Below, one piece after another: positions 42,728 through 56,550 of a stretch of DNA of 64,000 bases. The notes under the pieces were generated by a model. That model did no database searches. It was not told where the DNA came from and saw nothing but the letters and a program-made list of their open reading frames with translations. Origin of the DNA: Chamaea fasciata. Lineage: Eukaryota; Chordata; Aves; Passeriformes; Sylviidae. The position numbers and the translations under genes are program-made. Every line of letters begins with the position of its first letter. Positions within the stretch are counted from its first letter, which is position 1. Where the stretch lies: the NCBI GenBank assembly GCA_029207755.1, contig JARCOQ010000002.1:41612244-41676243 (forward strand). Reading direction: 5' to 3'.

Positions 42728-42919
42728 TAGACACACTGGTACAGGTTACCCAGCATTGTTGTCGATACCCCATTTCTGGAAGGGTTCAAGGCTGGGTTGG
42801 ATGGGGCTTTGCGCAACCTGGTCTAGTGGAAGGTGCCCCTGCCCATAGCAGGGGACTTGGAACTAGATAATTTTTACAGTCCCTTCCAACCCAAACCATT
42901 CTATGACTCTATAATTCTA
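42728..42919 (+). repeat. CR1 LINE 3' end fragment, sense orientation
   Basis: The text 'acactggtacaggttaccca', then 'ggttggatggggctttgcgc' followed by aacctggtctagtgg, then 'gtcccttccaacccaaacca' with ttctatgactctataattct gives a clean CR1 3' end with decayed terminal 8-mer repeats. Only about 190 bp remain. Confidence 0.92.
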
Positions 42920-45179
42920 AGCCTTTAAAACATGAATCCTGACTCGCAGGTGTTGGACTGCAGCAGCCTATTCACATAATCCTGCTTATGCTGGAACCAG
43001 CAAGAAAAATTGTGCTTTTTTTAAAAAAATGCACTGCTCAGTGAGAACAGGATTAGGTAGTTGTTAGCAAAAGTTAAAATAGCTCAGAGTTGGGAGAAAC
43101 TAGAATTTCTGCTGCTACTAATGACTGTGTACTGAACCAATATGAACAGTTTCTCCAAGGGACAATTTTCTGTCTTTTTTGTTTACAGCAAAGCTTTGTA
43201 TAAAACAGAGAAGCAAGCTGAGTTGCAATCCCAGGTCAACTGCTGTTGTTTTTACACAGGCAAAATATATATTTAATTGCTTGTACCAAGAAGTGTTTGC
43301 ATAATGTAATTGGAGTATCTTGCTGCAAAACAGCTTTCAATCTATACAAATATTTTAAACTACAGTCATCAGACCTTTAGCTGGTGTAAATTGTCAGAAC
43401 CTCTTTGAATTCAAAGTAGCTATGGCAATTTTTAGCAGCAGTGGATCTCCCATTAATTGGAACTCCTGCTGATCCTCAAGGTGTCAGTTTGGCTTATATT
43501 TGTTTACAAAGCTCAGCTCGAGGAACTAAACTGTGTACTATACTCAGGATATACATAGAAGCTGTAAATACTCACTGCCCCTGGAAATTAACCATCTTAT
43601 TTGGATGGCTAAATGAAGAGTGCTGTACTTATTTTAATAATTCACAACTGAAAAGTATCTGAGTACTGCTGTAAATTTCCCATTTCTAATTAGATAGGAA
43701 TAAACATACATTCATGTAAAAATCCTTTATTCCTATTGTTTGACTAATATTTTGATATATTTTTCTCTAAGAGGTTTTTTAAATGCAGTTAGACAGGGGA
43801 TTTTAAAATAATGTTTTTAAAAGGCTTCAGCTTCTAATGCAGCACAGAACCTGCCCAGAGCTTTTTTGCAATACTTTGGCTTTCTACAGACCAGTCAGTT
43901 CTTCAGGGGTATGTGAATTTTGCAAGATAGAATTCAGGAGGCATTCTCTGTGCTGGTGGGTCCTGAGCTGGACCTGAGCATTCTGCTGAGATGGCTGATC
44001 ACATCCTTTCTTTGATAAGCATGAATATAGATATAGAGGAACTTAGCAGAAAAGCCTGAGAGACTCACTGTGGAAAAGCTAGTATATTATCAAGACTCAC
44101 AACATGAATACTAGCAGTTCTTTATTTAATATAAATGCTGGCCAAGTTATGACAGCAAGTGCCAAGGACTCTATTTTGTTTGAACTAACATGTGAAAATG
44201 TTTTGATGACTGCTGTGCTTCAGTATTTGAATATATTTTTTTTTATCCAAATAACATGACAGCATGCAAACCTTTGTAAATCCCAGTAAAAATATTTCCC
44301 CTGTAAGATCTTAAATGTATTTAAGAGGATATGCTTTTAAAGCAGGCCTTTTGTCTTTAAAGTTTAGGTTATTTTTCTTGTAAAAATGTTCATGCATTAG
44401 CTCTCCTTTTTAATATTTACATTATTGATCCTTCGGGCCTTCTGAGTACACAGTGATGTAAGCTTTGGCTACATCTTCCTCATTAACAGAGTGCTTGTTT
44501 CATTCCTAATTTATTAAACATATTCAGCCAGTGCCATGCAGCTTTACACTTAATTTCTCTTGATGAATTGTCAAACACCCTTAAACCGCACTACATTTGT
44601 GTCATGTTACAATCTGCCATCAGTGCTTTTCAAAACATGGATAAAATAAACAGCTCAAAAGATGTGCAGGTCTTAATTTTTTGCTTGGTAAGGTTGCATT
44701 TTAATTTTTCCTGCTAAAAATCATTTGAATGGATGATATATACAATCTATAAAAATGCACCCACTTGTGTTTCGCTAAGCACATTTAAGACAGATCCTCA
44801 GCTACATCCAGGAAGCGCTAGGCTGGGGGGAGAGGAAGGGCTCCTGGCAGCTGTGGCCTCCTCTTCCCAAGCCACCTGGGTTGGATACAGATTAGATCCT
44901 GAGAGAATAACTGCAATTCACAATTGCAAGTGAAATGAGGTCACTGACCTTGGCTCCATGGAGCACCCTCTCTGCCTTATCCTGCGGGAGGAGGCCCTCC
45001 AGCTTGTGCCAGGAGTGCCCTGGGGCTGGTCTGCATGATGGCTGCACCAGCAGGTACCTGCTGGGAGAGATATCCAAAGTGCAAGGAGGAAAATGAGCTT
45101 GGGGTTGCTTGAGACACATCATCACTGATCAACACTGCCTGTGATACTGCATTCTCAGGAAAACTTGTTCCTTTGGTCA

Positions 45180-45600
45180 TGATGTATCAACAATTGAGAG
45201 ATGGGGACATTCTGAGTTCTGAACAGAAGCCCAAATTTATTGAGCACACAAGGCATTTATATAGGGTTTGTCTTGTGTGGCACTTATATTTTTGGTTCTA
45301 TTTTTGGTAGCAATTCTTATTGGTTATACATTCTTTATGACATCGGTTACAGCATGATGTCAGGTTATCACTACTTATGACATCAGGTAATCATTGCAAA
45401 GTTTCACAACATGTTTCTTGGTCACTTCTACCCCAGGGAGCCTTTATCTGTGTCTGTCTCTTCCATGGTTTCTGCTCAGTCAGGCTTAAGATACCAGGCT
45501 CCTTTATCAGTTCCATTATACTCTCTGTTTCAACCCCTATAGTGATGCACCACCACATCTGTGGTTTTACTTCCCATTGTACAGTAGTTTGCTGATCCCC
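45180..45600 (-). repeat. Probable solo-LTR-like block of an endogenous retroelement
   Basis: Read on the - strand, a TATA-like box (ctatataaa, + positions 45256-45264) is followed about 15-20 bp later by an AATAAA (reverse complement of 45236-45241) and a short U5-like stretch. Upstream of the TATA lie repeated motifs resembling U3 enhancers: 'tatgacatc' with 'ggtta' near 45336 and again near 45375 on the + strand, with a related 'gatgtcaggttatc' between them. I could not define the TG...CA ends or a target-site duplication, and no gag, pol or env frame adjoins it. The extent is approximate. Confidence 0.45.
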
Positions 45601-48600
45601 CTTTCTTTACAGGTACGAGTGTATGTGCAACAAACTTATAGGACAATGTGGTCATATATTTTATCATAATAGAAAGGAAGCCTCTGTATTTTGCCAGTTG
45701 GTCCATACCTCACATATGGCCCACCTATGGAGCTTTGTTCATATAACATCATTCAGTACTCCTTGTTGAACTTTGTTGTATGTTCAGAGAACCTGAGGTT
45801 AACCAGAGATGCCACCTCTCTGCACCACGTGACTTCTAAGTGACTGAGCGATTTCTGAGACTTGGAAATCCCTTCTGGGAACGATTTGTGAAAAGCCTTT
45901 TGGAGGGTTGGGATCTCTGCTCTGCTTTTGTCTCAGCAGCTCTGGGGGTGACCCCAGCATTTCTGGGACGATGGGCTGTACAGTTTGGCTGCAGTTTAAA
46001 CAAGGCTGGTTTCGTCTCTGTAGGGTCTCATTAACGAGTCACGTTATTTTTGCACATCTTGCTCATTCATTATTGCAAGTGAACAACATCCCCAACTCTA
46101 GCAGTGAAACAACAGTGCCGCCATCTGTGATGATAACTGCAGAACTGTGCTAAGAATCTATCCAGGATGCAGGGAAGTATTTTTGCTTTCTAACACGCCA
46201 GTTACACAGAATTTATGAGTCTAAGTTCAGGAAAGAGATTCAGGAAAATGTCAAAGCTGTTTAAATAGCTAAGGCATTTAAGTTTTCCTGGCAAAGCTCT
46301 ACCAGCTGCCTAAAATATTGTTATTAAATGCCTACAGCAAAGATCCTGTCTTTGTTGTAATGAGTACTTAGGTAACTGTCTGTGCCTTTATGCCAGTATT
46401 CAGTATTTAGGATTCAAAAGCGGATATTCTGAGACTGCACTTCATGGAGGCAGTCTCTGTGATCCAGGCCAAGGCTGAGTCCTTGGAATTGCACTTTGGG
46501 ATGATGCTGAATGGTGCAGATGGGTGGTGCTTTCCACCCATCCTATGAACCATGGTGCATCCAGGGATTTTGGGAACTGAATGATTTAAATGAAAAGCAG
46601 CTGTGGCTGAGAGTATACATATTTGTATACAAGTATACATACATCTGGGTATGTATTCAGACTAACCAGACTGGAGAGAGCCTTTTCTTTCTGTTGTGTG
46701 TATTCAAGCTCTGGGCATTAGGCTGCGAAAACAGGCTTGGTCTTATTGAGCAGAATGCATGTCATGTTTTAGTTCCTGATTTTTTAAGGAGTGATGAGTT
46801 TCTGTGTTGAAATTGATGTTGGAAGTGTTGCATTAGGCGAAATTTTGTGTGCCTTTTCATGATGTTCTGCTACAACTGTCTCAGCTTTCCAGCAGTGCTT
46901 GTGATGTTGGCCATGGTGGTCCCTAGCCTGGACCTCTGTCTCATTCTCTTGTGGTGCAGGGACCTTTGTGTGTGTCTTTAGCAGCTGTGGTAATGCCCCC
47001 CCTGTGGTTGAGCATGTAAATGAGCTGGGTTCCGCAGTGTGGTCCACCATGGTGTTCAGGTCATTTGTTGCATGCCTCCCTCACTGCTTCTTACAGACTA
47101 AAGTCCAACAGATGGGTCAACTTCTAATCACTGATGTGATCCAAACTCAGTGGAAGTCAAAGCAAACCTCTCTGTTGGCTTCCTTGGGCTTTGGGCAATC
47201 GCCCTGCTGCAATTCTTTTGGGTAACAAATGAGGTATCCATTTGGAATCACTGATGTTGTTTTGCAAGGGACTGGGTAGTTCCATTGTCATCTACCTGCA
47301 GTTTTATCTTTTGATAACTGTGTAAGGTGTATCTACAGCACAGATGGGCTCTTCTAAAAAAAAAAAGAATGGATATATATTAATGTTTTAAACTGCTTAC
47401 TACTGTGTATTTTTAGGGCGGTGGACAGTGATTTTAAATGAGTGATAATGGTTTAATTCTCATCCCGTTTTTCATACTGTAATTATAAAGGCTGGTTAAA
47501 CATAACTGTGATCTATACATTGAAATCACCGTCCATGCACCCAATTACTTGTGAAGTGAGGGCTGCAATTTTGTCTGAATTGGCTTGACTATTACGTGCG
47601 AGGACTCTGTTTTCTTCAGAGTAATGAAAAAAGCAGGAATGTGCAGTGACACCAAGGATTAAGAGTCAAATATTAAAACCCTTGCCTGCTTTTTACTGTT
47701 AAACCCTGACTCTTGCAAAGATGTCAGTTCCTTTATTGAGGAATACACTGTTTTTAGTGGGAGTTTGGAGTAAGTGTGGTATTAAGGATACAGTCCTATT
47801 TTTTAAGATGAAAGAAAAGTTTCTGCCATGAAGAAACTCAGGTTCCCAAATGCCTTCCTCTGTGGCAGAACGAAACACTGTCTAGGGTGAGTATGGGTGA
47901 TCTAGCCTGGCTCTGAGGTCTTGGTATATAACTTTTAATGCAGTCACCATTGCACATTTTAGGCTCTCAGTTATAACCTAGCTGGGAGGTACAGCAGTGT
48001 TGAGCAAAGGTTCTCTGTGTTTTGCTGACCAGAAGGAAATTATTTGTTTCCACATGTTGAGGTGGACCTGGATGACAAAGCAACAGAGAAAGCAGTGTGA
48101 AACTAACCTGGTTTTACATGGCCTACTAGACATGATGAGGACAATAATGTGTTACATTTATAAACAATACAGTTTTATTTCAGAGTGATGATTGCAGCTT
48201 AAATCCACATTTACTTCTTCACCCTTTTTATTTTCATTTCTCTATTGTGCTGTGAAACTGTCTATGGATATGGCTAATAACCCAGCTAAATAACCCTCTC
48301 ATGAATGGGTTTCATTTATTTATCTATTTATTACTCTAGGATTACTATCAACCAGCTGCAGCTTCTCTAAATGACTGTGGGAAAATTATCCTTGATAATC
48401 TTTAATGCTTTGAAAGATAAATTTAAACATTTGGTAAGTGAGAAAGCTCTTTCCCTTCTACGTGAAAATTAAACATGAAAACTTATATTCGTTTTCAAAG
48501 ACATCACCTAGTTGTTTTTAATTTATCTTGGAATATCCAAATGAAAGGTGTAAGTGGACATAAACTTGAAAAAAAAGTTGTAAATTATCAGGTAACATCT

Positions 48601-51175
48601 TCATCCAAAATAAGATAAAGATTTAAAATCCTTTCTCAGGATTTTAGCATAAGGATTGTCTTATTTGGTGAGCTTTAATGTTCACATATGAGAGACTACA
48701 GCTCAGAGGAAATAGTCTGAAGATGCTTTTTTCAGATGGACAGATTGATAGGGCTTCCCATCTGCTTTAAAATCAGCCTGAGATGAAGTGGCTTGTTGAA
48801 TTGAGAGTTAGCGAGATTCCTTGGGATACATTTCATTTTTCGTGGGAGTGATCAATCCTGCCTGCAATCTGTAGAACTGTCAAAGCAGCTGCTTGTGTTA
48901 TTGCTGCCCAGTGTGACAATTTGACATAGCAGCATTAAATTAGACCTTGTTTTGGATCCTGTTGAAGCAAGGAGTTTCGACATTGACTTTGTCGACAGCA
49001 GGCTCCAGACATATCTCTAAGTGATTTTCAGAATAAGTAATGTTATTCAGCGTTGAAGAAATGTGTTTCATCTATGGCCCAGTCCCAATGTCCTTAAAAA
49101 GGTAACATTTATGTTTAGTGTACTGGAAATCTGTCTGTTAAGTGGCAAGGCTGGCCACACAGTTAAGTTTCTGAATGGGGCAAACAGACTGAAAGCACAG
49201 GCTTTGTAATGAAAAGCTGAGTATGAAAAATCTGTAGTAAATATGACTGGTTCAAAAGCAATTGCTTCCAAGAACAAAAGGGACAAATGAACAATTTCAT
49301 TCCAATTTTGCAATTGCTTCTCTCCCTCTGGAGTGTGAACCATAATTAGAGCACTTGCACAAAATGACATCTGTCAGCCTGGCTGCTAAATTCCCCTTAA
49401 AGATTTATCCACCAAGAGCAGCTTGTTACCACTCCCACTACAGCCTACAGTTCTCATTTTCCCTTTCAGGGACAGACAAGCAATTACTGTATCTCTGTTG
49501 AAAATCTCATATAAGTCTAACCACAGTGACGTTAGGTAACATCAGATCTATACACAAGTAGTTTCCAAACTTCATGACCAGCCAGCAAGGACCCATCTTT
49601 CATCCAGGAGGAGCTTTATAAAAAGCTGTTGCCAGAAGACAGTGAAGGTTTGTGCTGAAGCTGACAGTTGTCCCACAGATGGACCAGTGTAGTAAAGGAC
49701 TCTCCATAAGCTGTGAAGTACCACTGTCTGTACCTGTTTGCCAGGAAGATATCTCTCTTAATAAGTGAGAGAAAAATTTCCATTCTAAGATCAGAAAGGA
49801 CCCTCAGGGATGAGAGATCAGCCATCTCTAGAGAAGCTGAATCACAAACCCCAGTGTCTAATAGTGCCATATGATTTGATAGAGCCCTGCTGCCAGAGGA
49901 TCTCTTCCTGGCCCTTCTCCAAGTGCTTTGAAGGTGTTGCATCCTCTCTTTGTTGTTGAAGTGAGGATGCTATTGACAGTCATAGTTCTTGTTGTATCCC
50001 ACTCAGTCCTGACAGACAGACCTTGAGAGCATTAAACAAATTCAGAGAAACTCCATCTTTCTCAACCCCCTATCATCCCCAAAGAGCAGTAGTTAAAATA
50101 CTGACGCCTGTCAGGTACTTTGGAGATGAACAGTGCCACTGATCCATGTGCCTGTGCAGAGCCACGAGCAAGCCTGGGCAGACCCCCATCAGAAAGAGCA
50201 TACATGTCTGATAGGCATGGATTCACAAGGGACATGTGGACATAAAAACAGGAAGATACAATTTTACTGATACTGATGTAGTTGTGTATCATTAGGATAT
50301 GTGACAGTTTAGGGTCTTAGTAATACAGATAGGAAATCACACACTTTAACAAGTGCAAAATTTTCTTTGGGGATGATGAAGGCTGCATAAATACCATGGC
50401 AGATTATTTATCAACTGATTTTAAAATGTTATCTAGTGGCAATAGTCACTATCATAAATCCTGATGCCCTACATTTGGGTTTGTATGGTGGTATACATTT
50501 ATATACTGTCCATAGTGCTGCCATCCAGTCCGGATTCTCTCTGGACATCCTAGTTCTTGGCTGAGTTTCAGTACAATTCCAGCAGTCTTGAGTTCCTACA
50601 GAAGCAGTGGTTCTGTGCTTTAGCCTTTGTGTTGGCAATGCCCCTCTGCCTGCACAGATCCAAAGTCTCTCCCAGGTATTTCTTTCATCTGAAAAAAAAA
50701 AGCATTTAAACACAATATGGAGGCCACCAGGCTAACAGAACCCCTTCAGTCTGTTGTGCCCATGCCACTGTGTTGCTAGCAAAGCAGGATTTGTCTTTCA
50801 TACAGCGGTAACAGAACATGTATAAACTCTCCAGGGAAAAATCCTCAGGATGTCCAAAAAATCTCCTTGTCTCTCAGCACTTAGCTAATTGGCTGGCTTT
50901 TCTCTTCCAACAGTGCTTGAGCTTCAGTTTGGCTGCACTGTTCCCACGTTTCCCCAGTGCAGACACCCTTCATCACTGCCTTCCTCCTCTATTCCTCAGG
51001 TGCTCTTTGGGCTGGGATATAGGGTGCTCTCCCAGAACAGCAGGGCAGTCCCTGGAGTCATGGCACTAAGCTAGACCCGAGGTCTTGCCTTTCAGTTAAG
51101 CCTCTTATGTGCCAAGGGAGCAGGACTCTAGAGCCTGCATCCCATATGTACAGATGTGCCAACAGCAGGGCTTCT

Positions 51176-51193
51176 GACAGACAGACAGACAGA
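51176..51193 (+). repeat. (ACAG)n microsatellite
   Basis: About four and a half ACAG units, about 620 bp upstream of the flop exon. Confidence 0.85.
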
Positions 51194-51816
51194 ACTCTTT
51201 TCTCTGTGCAAAAGAACTTCTGTCCCGTGCTTTCTATTGACTGGCTCTGGACAGCATCTTAGTGAGTGTGTGAGCTGTTAGTTCTCCTCAGCTCCTCCTC
51301 CCATGGCCTGTTTCTGGAGCCCTAATCCTTAGCTCATCTAGGATCAGTCTGAAATGCCCCATGTCAGAACTCTAGTGACACAGCAACTGGCAGCGTCTAG
51401 CACAGGCAATCTGGATCTTGCCTCTTTAGTACGTGGGGATACATTTTCTCATCTGCTTGAAAAAACAGCCTGGGCCCACACTGAACATACTTTAAATATA
51501 GATTCAAATAAATCTGTGTAAATCGTTTTTAATTCCAGGCAGAGTTTTATCATCATTTTGCAAAAATCGTTTGGGTTGGTTGATAGAATTTTTGCATTAA
51601 AATCCAAGCTGTTCTGAAAATCATTTCTAGAACTGGAAACATATTTTTCACATTTGGAAGTAACCACAATTATTTGTGCTGCCAAGGGCTTTGAAATATG
51701 GATATGAGAGGTTTATTTAGTGTGTGGATCAAGCTTATAAACAGCTTAAGTCCTCATTCCTTCTAACATCTTAACAGCTGTGCAGTTTCTTACAAAATAT
51801 GTTTTATCGTTTCAAG

Positions 51817-51931
51817 AAATGCTGTTAACCTGGCAGTTTTAAAACTGAATGAACAAGGCCTCTTGGACAAATTGAAAAACAAATGGTGGTACGACAAAGG
51901 AGAATGTGGCAGCGGGGGAGGTGACTCCAAG
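51817..51931 (+). CDS. GRIA4: GRIA4 flop exon (alternative, mutually exclusive)
   Basis: A 115-bp cassette. Its first base completes the R/G codon (AG|A), then 38 codons read [20 protein letters not shown] and on to [12 protein letters not shown]. The Asn in KLNEQ (position 754 in GluA2) and the GSGGGDSK ending identify flop; flip has Ser at that place. Flop receptors desensitise faster and are less sensitive to cyclothiazide (family knowledge). The exon forms the last helix of lobe S2 at the dimer interface. The acceptor is cgtttcaag (AAG rather than CAG) and the donor gttagc, both weaker than consensus, which fits regulated inclusion. 115 is not a multiple of three, so flop cannot be combined with flip. 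Confidence 0.97.
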
Positions 51932-53212
51932 GTTAGCCTCAATGTCACCAAAAGCGGGTAAACAGTATGTGAAGTAATTGGTGCATCTGCTGGGGTCTTA
52001 CCTGCGACAAAACAGCTTCACCAGTAGCACAGCACTGCTGGTACCTGCAGCTGAAACCAAGGTGTATGCAATTACTGTCAAAGCAAAAATATTTGCATCT
52101 GTTTAAGCACCACAAGGGGAACTCGGAAATGGTCTCCGGGGTTCTATCCCCAGTGATAGACTGGGGTTCTATCACCAGTTTTCAGAAACATTCATCTTCT
52201 GAAATTGTGGTGAGCCTTTTCCAAGGTTGTTAAATACCTGCAGAAGCCTGCTCACCAGCTAATACTTTTTTCCTACTATATGGTACTACTCAAAATATTT
52301 TTCAGTGATGTTAGAGGAGAAGGGGAAAAAATCAGTGTGACTATCTCTGATGGGTAATTTAATGTATGGTCCAGGCTCAGGGATCCATTGTTGACACAAA
52401 CAATAGTGGTACAAATTACAATTTTCACAGGCATCCAAAATAGGAAGACAAATTTCAGATAAAATATCTTCGTGCTGACATTTTCTGATATCTTTACAAC
52501 AAATTGAAATCCATAGTGGTTCCCTAGGCATAATTTACCAGAATTTACCGGACGGGACTTTTAGACTGCATGCTGGGCTGAGGTGTTAACAGCTTCATAT
52601 TCTTTCTGCACTCCTCTATCTTCCATATGGCCAGTACCAGTATTTCCTCGCTTCCTCACAGCTTTGTTTGAGAGACTGCCTGGTGCTGAAAGGAAGCAAA
52701 AACATGGAAGATGGTGAAGTGGGGGAGAACTGAAGTATTAAAAATACCCCTTCTGTTCCAGGCAGTATGTAATAATACGTATTTATGTGCTTGTGTGTGA
52801 ACAATATATTAGAGAATGCTGCACAGATAGCTGCACAGGCACAGAGCTAGTCAGATACAGATGATTAAATTTGACTAATTTTTCATGCAGAGTTTATGTA
52901 GCTTTCTTTACGGTTGCCTACATATATTTTTTTCTTACTATTTTCTTTCCTTTTTTAGTCCTCCTGCTCTATTGTGCTGTGTCCTGGCCTCAGGGACCAT
53001 CCCTTGGGCTGTTTTGCACTCACCCAGAACTGGTCTCCCAATCCTCTTCACTTTGCCTTGCAATCCTGCTGCTCTACCTGTTTTTCCCCACACCGCTCTG
53101 CTCGCCAGCAGTCACAGTTTCAAAAATGGTCTCTATTTTCTCTTCCAAAATGTTTAGATATATTACACCAAATAGCACTTACCTCTACTCAAGCCTGAGC
53201 TTTTGCATTACT

Positions 53213-53245
53213 GGGGGGGGGGAAAATTTATTTATTTATTTATTT
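53213..53245 (+). repeat. Poly(G) followed by (TTTA)n
   Basis: Ten G, then aaaa and about five TTTA units. A simple repeat cluster inside the flop-flip intron. Confidence 0.88.
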
Positions 53246-55816
53246 GTCTATTTACTTTAATGTCACAAGCAGAGAATAAAGTCATTAAAATACCTCTATT
53301 TTCTTAGAATATCCTCCTCATAAGCTTGCAGTGGTTGAGAACTGAGACAAGAGCTAGATAGCAAGCTAAGGATGCTTTTTAACTTACTTTCCCTAATTAC
53401 CAGCCACAGGTGCTGTGAGTCATGAAGCAGGAAAAAGGGAGCAGGTCATGGTAGAGGGACATGCAGAGCTTCACCAGGGAAAAGTCTGGAAGTGCTGAAG
53501 GAGCAAGTTTGGTGAGGTGGAAAGCGAGAGAAAAAGGAGCTGGAGGGGAAGAGTAGAAAAAAAAGGTGAGGAGTGCAGTTCATGGAGAAATAGAGGACCT
53601 GTGAATGCAGGAGGAAGGAAGAAATGAACACATTGCCAGTGGAAATAAACAGTAGGTGACACAGGCAGTTCAGGATACAGTAGAAAGTATGGTGGGCAGG
53701 ACAGTGTTAGCAAAGGATGGAGAACATGATGCAGCTCAACCCGTGGTTCTGGGACTATACTCAGCCTGCCATGAGCATTCATCTGACCTTGGGCCTGTTT
53801 CTTGCCACAATTTTTCCCAGGCACAGTTGAGTGAGTAGGCAGTTCCAGGAGTCCTGGGAAGCTCCAGGTCTATCATGTGCCTACACTGCCCATGTTTGGT
53901 GGAACTAAGCATATAATGCACGTGAACAGGCCTTCCCACGCTTCTCAAAGTCTGCATTGCAGAAGCATCTGATCTGATCTTGGTAACTTAGCCATTTATC
54001 ATCTGTAAAATTAATTTCCTTGTTCAGAAACAGTCTTGATCAATTGAAGTCAGGACCCTTTGTACTGAATTAATGGAGCTCTAAGTATTTTATTTCTTTT
54101 CTGCTAGCAAACTATCATTACTGGAATAACCAGGACACCATGTAAACCTGATAGCTACCAACAAGTCCTGAACTAAGTTCTTGCCTCCTTAAAAAGCTCA
54201 AGAAAACTTCTTTTCATTGTACAAATTTATAAAAAACAAACAGCACCTGAGGCTTGACTGATAACTGTGCTGTTACTATTTGAGATTCATTATTCAGAAT
54301 ATGAGAGTGTAGACCCACAATATCCCTTCATGATAGTACAGAGGACTACAGAAATGAGGGAGCTTCCAGGGAGTTTGGCTGTTCTCCAAAGGTTTGTATT
54401 GCTCTGTAAAACAAGATGTCTCCTACCTCCATTCTCTGCTGTTAAAAGGTTACCTCTAACCTCCCCATTTATTGTTCCCTTTAAGGGACGATCTTCCAAA
54501 ATTCAGAAAGACAGTTCAGAAAGCTGCCCTGTGTGAACCACCTGTGATTTAGTGATCTGTTTAATTAGTTCCTGATTGAAGATAAGAGTGAGTTCCTCAA
54601 GTCATTTGAGTGTTTCTGAAAGTGTTACCTCAGATCCTAACTTCATGCCATCATTTCATTTGGTGCATGGGAAGGTACCAAAACTTTCTGCCACTTTGCT
54701 CCATTGTTTTTATAAAGTGTGAGTGGACAGAAGCTGTGCTGATGGAATTCCTTTCCATCTCTGCTGGCAGCCCTCAGGAGAACACGGTGGCCTGTGTTTT
54801 CTCAGTCTGATGAGTCTGACCATACACCTAATGGCTCAGCCATGAGTGGGTAATGACAATGCTCCTAAAATATACCCATGATTGCATTTTTAAAATCCTT
54901 GTCTACCAGAATTCTGTATTTGATTCAGAACCACTCAGTATTGTGATTTAAATGTTATAATTGCCCATTTGTTGTCCTGAACACAGCTAGCTCAGAACTT
55001 CATTAATGCCATTTTAAAACACTCTGATTTTGCTGATGTTGCTGGTTCAAGATCCAGCCTGAGGCTTTTAAAAAATGACCCTTCCAACAGCAAGTGATTG
55101 ATGACAGGATAGTAGGAAATGAGTAAGAAGCCAAGAGAGGAGGTAGAAGGACTGAGAACATGATGAAAATTTAGAAAACCAGTGTCCCTGTGCCCAGGTC
55201 AGGCTGTGCCAACACTGACTTCAGCACATGGTGAAGAACAGGGTCTCCTGTGCTGGCACACAGCAGTTTTGCACAATGGCTATGTGGGGCAAATTCTTCT
55301 CCATAGATAAAAGGTAATTTTATTTATTATTTCTCATATATTATCCTACATGAACTTGAGGCAGTTGCATCTTGTTTATATGCAACAACAGAGATTTTCA
55401 GCAGCTGTACACTGGAAAAAAACTATACTGATTTTCACAAAGTGTGCCAGTTTATTCTAGTTGAAGATTTAGCCCAACATTAGTAATTCAGGAATCACTG
55501 AGCAATTGAAAAAACCCCAGATCTAAACTGCCATATTAAGTATACAATACTGAACTTTATGGGAAATTTAATTATAAATGCTGAATTTATCCCCTCTATG
55601 TGACTTCAGTACATTGCTCTTGTTCACATACAGCAAACCATACCATTTTTTTTGCTTCTGTCCCCTTTAATATCAGTGGGTCTATTCACCAACTGATTGT
55701 GTAAGAAATCTAATAACAAGTTGTAGTCTCTGAGTTTGTGACTGACATGGTCAAAATAAATGAGTTTCCCTGAGAACCAAGGTGATCTGGACATGCATCT
55801 CCCATAAGAGCTGTTG

Positions 55817-55849
55817 AAACAAACAAACAAACAAACAAACAAACAAAAA
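55817..55849 (+). repeat. (AAAC)n microsatellite
   Basis: About eight AAAC units. The - strand frame here translates to repeated FVCL residues, an artefact of the tetranucleotide. Confidence 0.92.
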
Positions 55850-56532
55850 GTCATTAAAAATTACTGTGCCTGCAATCACTTGCTGTGATTGCAAAGAGGT
55901 GTATATATGCTGGGGTTCTGAAAAACATAGGCGAAACATCTTCCTTTTCCACTCCGCAGCCCCTTAGTCTGGGCTTCTTATATTGGATCATGTGCATTTC
56001 CCATCACAGCTGACTGATTTCAATTAGCACATAAATCCAGTTTTAAAGGTGTAAAATATTTTAAAATATTGTAATATATAATTTTAGGTTCTTCTCAGAA
56101 TGCTTCTCCCTTATCACAGCTGGGACTATCTGAGGGCAGATGTGAAAGAAATGTCACAGAGCCTTGTTAAGGCAGGCAGGAAAGACAGGAGCAGAGGACA
56201 GGCTTTCTTGAGCTTCAGCAGGGCCTTCATTCAGAAAGTTTCCACCAAAATTCATGGAGAGGAGATACAAGCACCTGGCATCAGTCACATCAGTGCTGCA
56301 TCCCAGTGAAAAATGGGAACTTTCTCTGCTGACCATAACCATTGAGATCACTTAGAAATTGAGGACAGCGTGGCAATTTAAAGTGTGAAATTGATTGTTT
56401 TTCCCAAAGAAAAACCTGAAAGCTTCCTTGCAGAGACAATGCAGAAAGGATGACATTAAAGGAACTACAGTTGCAAAAAAGAAAAAATCCCCTGCTTATT
56501 TCAGGCTTTATATGCCCAAAGTGTTAGTGCTG

Positions 56533-56550
56533 AAAAAAAAAAAAAAAAAA
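56533..56550 (+). repeat. Poly(A) tract, 18 bp
   Basis: Eighteen consecutive A within the flop-flip intron; no adjacent retrocopy was seen. Confidence 0.9.

Noticed and set aside
46784..47225. Overlapping frames of 85-88 codons on opposite strands
   Set aside because: No conserved domain; neither strand has a coherent extension. I considered a retroelement remnant but found no motif.
52871..53260. 129-codon hydrophobic frame on the + strand
   Set aside because: The hydrophobicity comes from T-rich text, two further frames overlap it, and it ends in a (TTTA)n repeat.
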